A DNA stretch of 64,000 nucleotides from CAYZXT01 sp964482515. GTDB taxonomy: Bacteria; Elusimicrobiota; Elusimicrobia; FEN-1173. Shown here in pieces: positions 1-8,258 of this stretch. Location of the stretch: NCBI GenBank assembly GCA_964482515.1, contig CAYZXT010000003.1:91519-155518 (forward strand), in the 5' to 3' direction. A program made the position numbers and the translations under genes. How positions within the stretch are numbered: the stretch's first letter is position 1; every line of letters starts with the position of its first letter. The notes beneath the pieces were generated by a model. That model saw nothing but the letters and a program-made list of their open reading frames with translations. It was not told where the DNA came from and did not search any database.

Positions 1-1225
1 GTCCGCCGAGGTGATCCGCCGGACAAACTTTAATTCGCCCGATGCGGATTCAAACACCTGCAGTTTTTCGTTGGCGAGGAATTGCTCCAGCTCTTCCTCG
101 GTCGAAATCCTTCCCGGTTCGATGTCCATCCGATAGGCCATCAGGTCAATTCCCCCCTCTTGAAGGGTCTTCTGGGCCAAGGCGCGGATTCGGTCCTTAT
201 CGGAAATGAGGGTATACCCCCGCTTTTTCATCTCTTTGACGAAAGCGTCCCAGGTGGCGTTAAAGCTCGCGTCCTCGGTCAGAATGTGCGTTTCGCCCTC
301 GTTGACGACCAGCGCTCCGCCCCTCATCCCCGGCGCCCGGGGCGACACTTCCGCCTGGAAATCCAGGTCGCGTTCCAGGAACAGATCAAGCGCAATCAGC
401 CAGTCTTCTCCAAATGTTGCCGCGGTGTTGTCGATGTTGCGCACATACAGGTATTCCGCGTTCATCAGTTCCAGGAACAACCCGGAACTTACCATCTGAT
501 GGAAAAATTCGCCGTGGCCCGTGGCCGCCGGTTCGTTGACGATCACACCGGACGTGTCGCCCGCTTGGATTTGCCGCTCGACTTCTTCGGCCTTGGCCAA
601 GGCGCGCGCGTACCCCTCTTCCCCGCTCGCACTGATGATTTTGTCTTTCAGCTTTACGGTATCGGCCACAGTCCCGACGTATTTGATGCCCATTTGATAC
701 TCCGGGGTCATGACTTCGCCCTGCACCCCGTATTTGTTTCGCAAAGCCAATTCACCCTGCAATTCGTTTTCGTTGTAGTTTTTGTTGGTCACGATCAGCA
801 CTCTGTTGTGCCGGAAATTATTCATTTGCCGGGCGAGGGCGGCCTCGAAGCGCGCCACATTCGTCATGAACGCGCCCAGGAACGTATAGACCTGCCCGTC
901 CACCACCCCGATGGGGACGGCCGCTTTCGAAAGAATGGTGGTTTTCAACCCGTTGTACATCCGGTGCAGCATATCCTTCGCTTCTTGCGGGACGTTGTCC
1001 CCGGTCACGTTCATGCGGCTGGATTCGCCGCCGGCCAATACGACTTTTACGCCGTTCCCGCGGGCTTCCGTTACCGCCGCTCGCCGCATCCGCAGGCGTC
1101 GTTCCTTTTCGGACATCTCCGCCAGCATCGGCACGTCCCCTTGTTTGCTCGGACGGAAATTGTATTCGATCGGCGACGTCGTCAATTCCCCCCGGTGATA
1201 CGCCGCTCCACGCTCTTGCAGCGCC
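1..1225. repeat. 1225-bp exact direct repeat, copy 2 (continues off left edge)
   Basis: This stretch reads identically to 3415-4639 at an offset of 3414 bases, which is exactly 1138 codons, so gene A stays in frame. Identity ends at base 1226 (c here, t in the other copy); seven more bases match and then the sequences part. In gene order this copy follows the methyltransferase segment. The geometry fits a tandem duplication of a 3414-bp unit whose second copy is cut by the window edge. Confidence 0.95.
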
Positions 1226-4200
1226 CTTTCCATTGTGGTGACGGTCTCCTGCGGTTGGGTGGCTGGAGAATCCTCCCCGCGCAAATGCGCGATAAGAGCG
1301 TTTCGGGTCTCGGCGTCAATCCGGATCGGAATGGGCGCTTTCGCCGTAGCCTGGGCGACAGGTTTGAAAGAGAATGTCACGTCCAGATAGGGGAAGCCGT
1401 AAAAGTGGGTGCTTTCCCGCTCGAATCCATGGCTCATGAAGATGCTTTCCCACTGCTCCACCGTCGCGTAGTTATATTCCATGTCGATGGCGTTGCGTCC
1501 GTTGAGGACAACGTTGGAAAACCAATCTTGGAAGGCCATGAAGTTTTGGATGCGCGCCTCTCCCATATCCAGCAATTCCTGGGTCAGTGCGGCATCGAAA
1601 GTCAAATCATCCAGGGCGTGGTCCTTCACCGTGCTGTCCTCGCGCAGGACGACCACGCCGTTCGGTTTTAGGACGCGACGCACTTCCTCAAGCAACGGAT
1701 GGATATACTGGGAAGGCACGTGGTGCAGCATGCAGCTCATGATGAGAACGTCGACCGATTGGTCCTCAAACTGCAACCTCGCCGGGTCCTCCTGCTGCAA
1801 GAATTCTGCGTTCGGAAGGTCGGCCGGTTCAGGCTCTCGGCCCATTTGTTCCGCGCTGAAAATGTCCGTGGCGATGGCCCTGGCCTGGGGAAATTTACGG
1901 GCCAAGCGGGCGTTCAACCCGCTGGGGCCGGCGCCCACATCCACAATCACCGCACCCGGCTGGATCGAATCTTCCGGTATATGCCTCAGGATTTTCGTGT
2001 GGGTCTTCAGATCGTCCGGTCGGTAGAACACCATGGCGTCCCAGGTTTGGCGGTCTAACCCATTTTCCTTCAGGAGAGCGTACACCGCTTCGCGCCCTCG
2101 GAGAGGGTTGTCGGCGTTGGTTTTAAGCACATCGAAAACTTTTTTCATCAAAGCATCGTCCAACGCGGGCAGGGCCTGTTTGTCCGCAGGCAATTGCCCC
2201 AACTCGCGCGCCCTGTTGTACAGCCGCGCTTTCGCCTGATAGGCCTTGATGAAAATGTTTTCCAGTTGCGGGTCGTCTATGAGGTGCCGGATCGGATTAA
2301 CGGTCCCGGTAAGAGGATGCTGTTCGCGCCAAGTCCTTAAGAACTCTTCGATCCGTTCCGCCATTTCCGCGGGAACGGCTTTGGAGCCCGGGTTCCGGAG
2401 ATACTGGTCCACGCGGCTTTCGAGAGACGCCTGGATCCGGTTATTTTTAACGGCATGAGGAACGATGACCATGAGGGCGCTGACGGCGACGATCAAAAGG
2501 CCGGGCGCAGTCGCCAGTCCCAAAGACACTCCCAGGGACATGAATAGTATGCCGATGACCGGCAGGCCTTTGAAGCTGAAGAAAACCGTGTTGGTGGCGC
2601 GGAAGGCGGAGCGGAGATTGCCACGGGACACTTCGCCGTTGGGACCGAGAACGCCCAGGGAAAAGTGCAGAAGGAACATGACGCCATAGACCATGACAAA
2701 GACAGCGGCGGCGGCTTGGGGAACCGCGACGAGTAAATGCAGGAGGTCCGCGGGCGGGCCCTGCGGCATCAGCCCCGATAGCTGGAGGAGGGCGAACAGG
2801 ACGATGGCGGTGGACTCAAAAATACCCACCCACGTCAGACCAAAAGGATTGCGGTTCGGATCGGTGAAGCTCCAGTTCCGCCAGAACGCCAAGGCCCCTG
2901 CAGTATCATCCGATTCCATCAAATCCGTGGGGACGAGGTCGCCCTTGACGACGTAGTAGAGGATGCCGCCCTCTTCTTCAACAAGCGGGATGTTGGCCTC
3001 ATAGCTTTCGGCGGGGCCTGTCCACTGTTTGGTGGCCAGGAACCGCAGGTGCCGTATGACTTTCATCAATCGGTCTTGCGGGGACATTTTATTGAAGGCT
3101 TCCAAATCGATGTTCTTGACGGAATTTACGCCCACCGTGCCGATCCTGGCTCCGGCGGCGGCCGCCACCCGGGTGGCTTCCCACATGTTCGTCTCGAATT
3201 TGACGCCCACGCCGTCCCCGCTCCTGGTCGGCTTAGGGTCGATCAGGGTCGGGAACTTCGCCCGTCCGCGGTTGGCGATGGCTTCCCGGCCCGCCGCGTC
3301 CGCGGCCATGTACTCCGCCAGGAACTCTTCGTAGGTCTGGTCGGCGTCGCGCCGGTAGATGAAATAGACGTATTTCGGCCGGAAGAACCCCGCCGCGTTA
3401 TTGAACCAATAGGTGTCCGCCGAGGTGATCCGCCGGACAAACTTTAATTCGCCCGATGCGGATTCAAACACCTGCAGTTTTTCGTTGGCGAGGAATTGCT
3501 CCAGCTCTTCCTCGGTCGAAATCCTTCCCGGTTCGATGTCCATCCGATAGGCCATCAGGTCAATTCCCCCCTCTTGAAGGGTCTTCTGGGCCAAGGCGCG
3601 GATTCGGTCCTTATCGGAAATGAGGGTATACCCCCGCTTTTTCATCTCTTTGACGAAAGCGTCCCAGGTGGCGTTAAAGCTCGCGTCCTCGGTCAGAATG
3701 TGCGTTTCGCCCTCGTTGACGACCAGCGCTCCGCCCCTCATCCCCGGCGCCCGGGGCGACACTTCCGCCTGGAAATCCAGGTCGCGTTCCAGGAACAGAT
3801 CAAGCGCAATCAGCCAGTCTTCTCCAAATGTTGCCGCGGTGTTGTCGATGTTGCGCACATACAGGTATTCCGCGTTCATCAGTTCCAGGAACAACCCGGA
3901 ACTTACCATCTGATGGAAAAATTCGCCGTGGCCCGTGGCCGCCGGTTCGTTGACGATCACACCGGACGTGTCGCCCGCTTGGATTTGCCGCTCGACTTCT
4001 TCGGCCTTGGCCAAGGCGCGCGCGTACCCCTCTTCCCCGCTCGCACTGATGATTTTGTCTTTCAGCTTTACGGTATCGGCCACAGTCCCGACGTATTTGA
4101 TGCCCATTTGATACTCCGGGGTCATGACTTCGCCCTGCACCCCGTATTTGTTTCGCAAAGCCAATTCACCCTGCAATTCGTTTTCGTTGTAGTTTTTGTT

Positions 4201-7200
4201 GGTCACGATCAGCACTCTGTTGTGCCGGAAATTATTCATTTGCCGGGCGAGGGCGGCCTCGAAGCGCGCCACATTCGTCATGAACGCGCCCAGGAACGTA
4301 TAGACCTGCCCGTCCACCACCCCGATGGGGACGGCCGCTTTCGAAAGAATGGTGGTTTTCAACCCGTTGTACATCCGGTGCAGCATATCCTTCGCTTCTT
4401 GCGGGACGTTGTCCCCGGTCACGTTCATGCGGCTGGATTCGCCGCCGGCCAATACGACTTTTACGCCGTTCCCGCGGGCTTCCGTTACCGCCGCTCGCCG
4501 CATCCGCAGGCGTCGTTCCTTTTCGGACATCTCCGCCAGCATCGGCACGTCCCCTTGTTTGCTCGGACGGAAATTGTATTCGATCGGCGACGTCGTCAAT
4601 TCCCCCCGGTGATACGCCGCTCCACGCTCTTGCAGCGCCTTTTCCATGTCGGCATATCGGTTGATGATCCCGACCACTTCTTCGATGTCTTTCAGTTCGA
4701 GCATGTCGAGCAATGGCACCGGTTCGCCTTTGACGTCGTAGATGGGGTTGCCCATCATTTTCTGAACCTGATCCATCGTGAGGCCGGCGTTCAAGAGTTG
4801 GCGGGTGACGGTCAATTCATCGATCGCTTCAACGTCGAAATAGGCCATCACTTCCCGGTTGGTGTTGAGGATGCCGGAACTGTAATGGACGAGATTGAGC
4901 CTTCCGCCGAACGGTATATCGGCGGGAAGCCTGAATAAATCAAGAGTGCCGAGTATGACCTTCTGGGCCAGGGCGCGAAAACTGTTCGGATTGTTATTGA
5001 CGGCTTCCATGGGATCGGTATCGCCGATGATGTTGTTGCGGATGGCTTCCAAAGAATGCGCATCGGACCCGGGGCGCATGACGAGGGCGACCACAAAGCG
5101 TCCTTCGATCGCGTAATCCCGTTCCATAATGGGGCACCAGAGGTTTTGCACAAGGAACGGTTCGCCGCCGTTAAACCCATTGACGCCGTCCACATACCCC
5201 ACCCGCTTGTTCGGGGCGAACTTCTGGATCTTTGATCCATCGTTCCAAAAGTCGTTCAGGTCCTCGTAGGTGAATCCCGCGGCGAGCAACTCATCATAGG
5301 TGAAGGATTTCGTACCCGCGGGGATTTCGATCTTTTTATCCCTTGCAAAGGCCGCGATGGCGCGTTCTTTGTCGGACGCCGACAACGGATTCATGGCGAA
5401 CTCGATGGCTTCCGAATATTGTTTGCGGAATTTTTCAACCAGCTCCGGGCCGGACGCCATGATCCGGGCCGCGGCCACGGAATATCCGCTTGCCCCGAAT
5501 CGTTGCATCATCATTTCCAGTAAGCGGCGGTCCAACGAGGTCGTGGGTTTGAACATGAGGACGGATTCGGAACGGTTGGCGACAGGATTTTCATCCGCCT
5601 GATATCCCTTGACGACGCCTTCCTGTAATTGTCCCGTGACGCTGCCGTCAGCCTGAAGATTGGGGACGCGGGCCATGATTTGGTCGACGATATCAGTGTC
5701 GTTGGACGATGTTCTTGGTCTGTAAACGAGGAAAAGAATGAGGGGCAAAATCAGGGCAGAGGCGACCGCGGCGAAACCGGCGATTGAATAGACGCTGGTT
5801 TGGGCCCGGGCGTAAACCCGGGCGCGTTCGGCTCTCGGCATTCTGGAGAGAACCCAAACAACCATGGCGACGGACAGCATGTATCCCCACATCATGGCGC
5901 CCGCCATAACGAATGTGGACTGAAGGGCGAACGCCGCCCCAGTCAGAATCAAGGGTGAGGCGGCGATCACAGCCTGGACCGCAACATCTTGGGAAGTCCA
6001 CCAGCCTGAGATTTTTTCCAGGACCGACCGGAAAACGTTGGCGACGTTCGCCTGGGCCTTTCGAATTTCAAAACGTTGGTCAATAAAACCGATTTCCAAA
6101 TTCGTCAACGGGATCCGGATGAACCGGCCGGTGTGGATGGCCTCGTCCGCGGCGAGGGCGACTGGCGCCGGGTCTGCCGCCGGAACGCCCGCGAACGCCG
6201 CGGCGGCGGTGCCGCGCGGCAACGGAATATACAGTTTCTCCCCCAAGAGCATCTTCTCCAGCGGGATGTGCTTCATGGCGAAAAGACTGAGGTATCCATT
6301 GCCGGTCGCGCTCTTATCGATCTCGCCCACTTTGGGGGTAAGCGTGACGTAGGAACAACCTTTATCCTTCAATATCGACTCCAGTCCCGGCGTGTGGAAG
6401 CCGCCGGCAACCAGGACCATGTGCCGGCTTTTGACGGAGTTGGCTTTGGCCAAGAGGTTGGAAATCATGGCGCTGTTGCGTTGTTCCGCGGCAACGTAGA
6501 AACGCTCAAAAACTGGAAGGGCGGATTGGAGCGCCGTGTTGTCCGCCGAAATGCCGCCCAGGTCGGCTATTCTGGCCGGGATATTTCGGATTTCTGTTCG
6601 GCGGGCTTGATAGGTTTTCCATGACGCCGGGCTGAAGGTGTGGGCCTGGAGGTCGGAAAGCATGCGCACGTCTTCAGATAGGCGCAACAGGTTCCTTTGA
6701 GATTCGGTTTTGCCGAGCTTGGCCATGACAACGTCTTTCAACGTTTCCACTTGGCTGAAGAGTTGGTATTTCTCGATACGTTCGGCTTTGAGGACGTATT
6801 GAATATAGGAATTGAACGCCTTGAAATTCGCCAAACGCACGCCGTTTTCATCGGAAAGAACCGTCAGATAATCATAATAGCGGCCATAGCTGATTTGACC
6901 GGCGCGGTAAGCGAGGCTGAGCTGGAGCAGTTTGTTCAAGTCGGCTTGGTCCAGTTTCTCCGCGAGGGCCTGAATCAATTGAGCGCGCTCTTGTTCCACC
7001 TTCTTGAAATCAATCGAGTCCTCCAGAGCCAGGACTTCGAGCAATTTTTTGATTTCCGGAAAACGGGGTAGATCAGCTCCGGCGCGGTCGGAAAGGAAGC
7101 GTACGTAGTGCAACAAGCCGAGTTCCCCTTTGTGATAGGAAGCAAGGTTTTCTTCCAGGGCCCAGAGATTCAGATCATAGTGGCGGTCCTTCACGTGTTT

Positions 7201-7968
7201 AAGGGCGGCTTCGATCGCGGCGATCTGTTTTATGAATCCGTCCCGATACGCGACGCTGTCGCGATAGGCTTGGACGTTTTCTACGTAGAGATCAGGAGTT
7301 TCCACCCCCCATACCAGTGGGGCTTTGTCGGATTCAATGGCGAAATGCTCGGGCCCGCTGATGAATTTGCGGTCCAATAGGAATTCGCACACCAGTTCGC
7401 GGTGGTTGGGGTCGGGGCATGCATGATAGGGCTTCAGGTTGAGGCCGCCATGGGCGCCTTCGAGGGCGATCAAAAGCGGGGAAGCCGGCGAGGCGGATGA
7501 AAACTGGGAGTACATGTGGTTCAGGATTTGGGAAATGTTTTGCTGAGCGGAATAAATTTCGTGGGCGTCTTGGATCAGGACTATGAGAGGACGCTTATCG
7601 GCCTCCGCCGTTAATCGAATTTTTTGGATGTCGCCGTATTTGGACGGAAGTGAAGTGAGCCACTTCGGCAGCTGATGAGCTTGATCGGGGGAGAAACGGC
7701 CCGTGAGATCGTTGGTGACGTCTTCGACCTTATGAAACATGGGCAGAGAATTGGTGACGCGAGGGAGGGCGTTGTTAAGGTCTGAAACGCCGCCCGGGAG
7801 TTGAGCGACTTGATTAAGGGGGTTTTGGCGGTCGCTGGCTTGGACGGATTTGCGGCGATCCTGCCAGAAATTGGCTTCCACCAAAGGGCTGGCAAGGGTG
7901 GAATACAAAAACACGACGGCGATACCGGCGGAAAACGCTTTCTTTAGAGTGCAACGGCGCTGTTGCAT
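1..7968 (-). CDS. giant multidomain Tiki/NDK/UGPase/methyltransferase protein (gene A), 3' end outside window
   Basis: The frame is open from the ATG at 7968 to the window edge, at least 2656 codons; the end is not visible. The start is supported by a GAGGGGGA ribosome site four bases upstream and by an N-terminal signal/anchor (MQQRRCTLKKAFSAG...) ending in EANFWQDRRK. Domains in order: Tiki/ChaN-like (about residues 90-565), two or three membrane spans (650-745), nucleoside diphosphate kinase-like (798-1046), UDP-glucose-pyrophosphorylase-like (1107-1653), a membrane module beginning ALAFWRNWSF (1690-1843), a class I SAM methyltransferase (1971-2196), then a second, DNA-identical start of the pyrophosphorylase domain. 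It is the first of three neighbouring paralogous giants (with 8259-12647 and 12795-45998). The combination suggests a membrane-anchored nucleotide-sugar factory, which is inference. The exact duplication could be real or an assembly fault. Confidence 0.85.
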   Translation of the reverse strand, partial: MQQRRCTLKKAFSAGIAVVFLYSTLASPLVEANFWQDRRKSVQASDRQNPLNQVAQLPGGVSDLNNALPRVTNSLPMFHKVEDVTNDLTGRFSPDQAHQLPKWLTSLPSKYGDIQKIRLTAEADKRPLIVLIQDAHEIYSAQQNISQILNHMYSQFSSASPASPLLIALEGAHGGLNLKPYHACPDPNHRELVCEFLLDRKFISGPEHFAIESDKAPLVWGVETPDLYVENVQAYRDSVAYRDGFIKQIAAIEAALKHVKDRHYDLNLWALEENLASYHKGELGLLHYVRFLSDRAGADLPRFPEIKKLLEVLALEDSIDFKKVEQERAQLIQALAEKLDQADLNKLLQLSLAYRAGQISYGRYYDYLTVLSDENGVRLANFKAFNSYIQYVLKAERIEKYQLFSQVETLKDVVMAKLGKTESQRNLLRLSEDVRMLSDLQAHTFSPASWKTYQARRTEIRNIPARIADLGGISADNTALQSALPVFERFYVAAEQRNSAMISNLLAKANSVKSRHMVLVAGGFHTPGLESILKDKGCSYVTLTPKVGEIDKSATGNGYLSLFAMKHIPLEKMLLGEKLYIPLPRGTAAAAFAGVPAADPAPVALAADEAIHTGRFIRIPLTNLEIGFIDQRFEIRKAQANVANVFRSVLEKISGWWTSQDVAVQAVIAASPLILTGAAFALQSTFVMAGAMMWGYMLSVAMVVWVLSRMPRAERARVYARAQTSVYSIAGFAAVASALILPLILFLVYRPRTSSNDTDIVDQIMARVPNLQADGSVTGQLQEGVVKGYQADENPVANRSESVLMFKPTTSLDRRLLEMMMQRFGASGYSVAAARIMASGPELVEKFRKQYSEAIEFAMNPLSASDKERAIAAFARDKKIEIPAGTKSFTYDELLAAGFTYEDLNDFWNDGSKIQKFAPNKRVGYVDGVNGFNGGEPFLVQNLWCPIMERDYAIEGRFVVALVMRPGSDAHSLEAIRNNIIGDTDPMEAVNNNPNSFRALAQKVILGTLDLFRLPADIPFGGRLNLVHYSSGILNTNREVMAYFDVEAIDELTVTRQLLNAGLTMDQVQKMMGNPIYDVKGEPVPLLDMLELKDIEEVVGIINRYADMEKALQERGAAYHRGELTTSPIEYNFRPSKQGDVPMLAEMSEKERRLRMRRAAVTEARGNGVKVVLAGGESSRMNVTGDNVPQEAKDMLHRMYNGLKTTILSKAAVPIGVVDGQVYTFLGAFMTNVARFEAALARQMNNFRHNRVLIVTNKNYNENELQGELALRNKYGVQGEVMTPEYQMGIKYVGTVADTVKLKDKIISASGEEGYARALAKAEEVERQIQAGDTSGVIVNEPAATGHGEFFHQMVSSGLFLELMNAEYLYVRNIDNTAATFGEDWLIALDLFLERDLDFQAEVSPRAPGMRGGALVVNEGETHILTEDASFNATWDAFVKEMKKRGYTLISDKDRIRALAQKTLQEGGIDLMAYRMDIEPGRISTEEELEQFLANEKLQVFESASGELKFVRRITSADTYWFNNAAGFFRPKYVYFIYRRDADQTYEEFLAEYMAADAAGREAIANRGRAKFPTLIDPKPTRSGDGVGVKFETNMWEATRVAAAAGARIGTVGVNSVKNIDLEAFNKMSPQDRLMKVIRHLRFLATKQWTGPAESYEANIPLVEEEGGILYYVVKGDLVPTDLMESDDTAGALAFWRNWSFTDPNRNPFGLTWVGIFESTAIVLFALLQLSGLMPQGPPADLLHLLVAVPQAAAAVFVMVYGVMFLLHFSLGVLGPNGEVSRGNLRSAFRATNTVFFSFKGLPVIGILFMSLGVSLGLATAPGLLIVAVSALMVIVPHAVKNNRIQASLESRVDQYLRNPGSKAVPAEMAERIEEFLRTWREQHPLTGTVNPIRHLIDDPQLENIFIKAYQAKARLYNRARELGQLPADKQALPALDDALMKKVFDVLKTNADNPLRGREAVYALLKENGLDRQTWDAMVFYRPDDLKTHTKILRHIPEDSIQPGAVIVDVGAGPSGLNARLARKFPQARAIATDIFSAEQMGREPEPADLPNAEFLQQEDPARLQFEDQSVDVLIMSCMLHHVPSQYIHPLLEEVRRVLKPNGVVVLREDSTVKDHALDDLTFDAALTQELLDMGEARIQNFMAFQDWFSNVVLNGRNAIDMEYNYATVEQWESIFMSHGFERESTHFYGFPYLDVTFSFKPVAQATAKAPIPIRIDAETRNALIAHLRGEDSPATQPQETVTTMERALQERGAAYHRGELTTSPIEYNFRPSKQGDVPMLAEMSEKERRLRMRRAAVTEARGNGVKVVLAGGESSRMNVTGDNVPQEAKDMLHRMYNGLKTTILSKAAVPIGVVDGQVYTFLGAFMTNVARFEAALARQMNNFRHNRVLIVTNKNYNENELQGELALRNKYGVQGEVMTPEYQMGIKYVGTVADTVKLKDKIISASGEEGYARALAKAEEVERQIQAGDTSGVIVNEPAATGHGEFFHQMVSSGLFLELMNAEYLYVRNIDNTAATFGEDWLIALDLFLERDLDFQAEVSPRAPGMRGGALVVNEGETHILTEDASFNATWDAFVKEMKKRGYTLISDKDRIRALAQKTLQEGGIDLMAYRMDIEPGRISTEEELEQFLANEKLQVFESASGELKFVRRITSAD
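1375..2055 (-). other. class I SAM-dependent methyltransferase domain of gene A
   Basis: The glycine-rich SAM motif I (DVGAGPSG) sits near 1925-1945, followed by an acidic position (ATDIF) and the late motif LLEEVRRVLKPNG near 1650-1690, in the order of Rossmann-fold methyltransferases of the UbiE/Methyltransf_11 type. A CMLHHVP segment corresponds to the motif after strand 4. The substrate cannot be told. It lies between the TxxFWRNW membrane module and the second pyrophosphorylase copy. Confidence 0.8.
2440..2905 (-). other. FWRNW membrane module of gene A
   Basis: A block of about 155 residues starts with GALAFWRNWSFTDP and contains four to five hydrophobic spans ending in HAVKNNRIQ. It is nearly the same as the block at 13930-14415 in gene C, also at DNA level: more than 40 consecutive bases around 2552-2600 recur around 14060-14110. 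Degenerate relatives with WRNW or WWKIAW starts occur twice in gene B. The role is unknown; it is a recurrent anchoring or assembly cassette of this protein family. Confidence 0.75.
3010..4650 (-). other. UDP-glucose/UDP-sugar pyrophosphorylase-like domain of gene A (copy 1)
   Basis: The segment contains LAGGESSRM, corresponding to the nucleotide-binding G-rich loop of the UDPGP family, then NIDNTAATFGEDW (the family's NxDN metal/uridine region), an EVSPRAPGMRGGAL stretch (the R/K-GG-x-L motif), and a late FETNMWEA segment. This order is that of UTP-sugar-1-phosphate uridylyltransferases (PF01704). It directly follows an NDK-like domain that could supply UTP. Most of it (3415-4639) is repeated at 1-1225. 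Confidence 0.7.
3415..4639. repeat. 1225-bp exact direct repeat, copy 1
   Basis: This is the upstream copy in gene order of the duplication described at 1-1225. It encodes the N-terminal three quarters of the pyrophosphorylase-like domain. The junction lies in a METK/MERALQERG context, with ATGGAA shared by both copies just outside the identical block. Confidence 0.95.
4830..5575 (-). other. nucleoside diphosphate kinase-like domain of gene A
   Basis: Three landmarks of Ndk appear in order: SVLMFKP near the start (the family's xxIIKP lysine), VVALVMRPG followed by IIGDTDPMEA and an SFR arginine, and NLVHYSSG with REVMAYFD, matching the family's N-x-x-H-G-S-D catalytic histidine region and the REIxxFF helix. 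An insertion of roughly 90 residues sits between the first two. The key K, R, N and H appear kept, so phosphotransfer activity is plausible. Fusion to a UTP-consuming pyrophosphorylase suggests channelling of UTP, which is inference. Confidence 0.75.
6280..7700 (-). other. Tiki/ChaN-like domain of gene A
   Basis: The block begins around LIVLIQDAHEIYSAQQNI, continues with IALEGAHGGL, and ends with VLVAGGFHTPGLE and VTPKVGEID. The D-x-H, E-G-x-x-G and GGFHxxG motifs recur at the same spacing in genes B and C. They resemble the conserved acidic/histidine positions of the haem-binding-uptake Tiki superfamily (ChaN, TraB, Tiki). Assignment is by motif pattern only. Confidence 0.6.
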
Positions 7969-8004
7969 AGTTCCCCCTCGATTTAACCCTTTGTCAAAGT
8001 GAAC

Positions 8005-8029
8005 TGTCTCACGCAAACCCCCTGAGACA
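8005..8029. promoter_or_regulatory. inverted repeat in the gene A leader
   Basis: TGTCTCA (8005-8011) and TGAGACA (8023-8029) form a perfect 7-bp inverted repeat with an 11-base loop. It lies just downstream of the predicted -10 of gene A, so it could be a 5'-end stem-loop of the transcript or an operator. No T-run follows on either strand. Confidence 0.45.
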
Positions 8030-8034
8030 ATTTA

Positions 8035-8091
8035 AATATAACCATCTTAGATGAACAAATCATTAACAAGTTGTAAGTTATTTGTAACAAG
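8035..8091 (-). promoter_or_regulatory. promoter of gene A with TTACA-N6-TTACA direct repeat
   Basis: Read on the minus strand, TTACA occurs at 8087-8083 and again at 8076-8072, an 11-bp period. A -10-like TATATT lies at 8040-8035, 31 bases after the second TTACA. The segment between the repeats and the -10 (ACTTGTTAATG...TTCATC) is also alike in genes B and C. The leader to the ATG at 7968 is about 60 bases. Tandem 11-bp repeats are the usual target shape of OmpR/PhoB-family regulators. The rest of the 290-bp gap (8092-8258) shows only a weak TACCC/GGGTA stem at 8204-8219. Confidence 0.6.
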
Positions 8092-8258
8092 AATTGCGTT
8101 GATTTGACAATGAAATCAAAACGACCATACAATGAGAATGCCTCTAAATGCCTTTAAAATCCAGGGTTTAAGCTGATTATTTGGTATCCGCGTGGGCATG
8201 TAATACCCTGCAACGGGTAAAAATTTAACAGTTATTCAGTGCCGAAGCAAATCAGTCG

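Noticed and set aside
82..4938. Two long plus-strand frames (529 and 480 codons) with identical starts
   Set aside because: They are antisense to gene A, and their identity only reflects the 1225-bp duplication. The protein has no signal, domain or plausible composition.
1..7968. Frameshift within gene A
   Set aside because: Spot translations at 1200-1380, 1921-1980, 2461-2940, 3301-3720, 4561-5580 and 6121-6180 are all in the same frame as the ATG at 7968.
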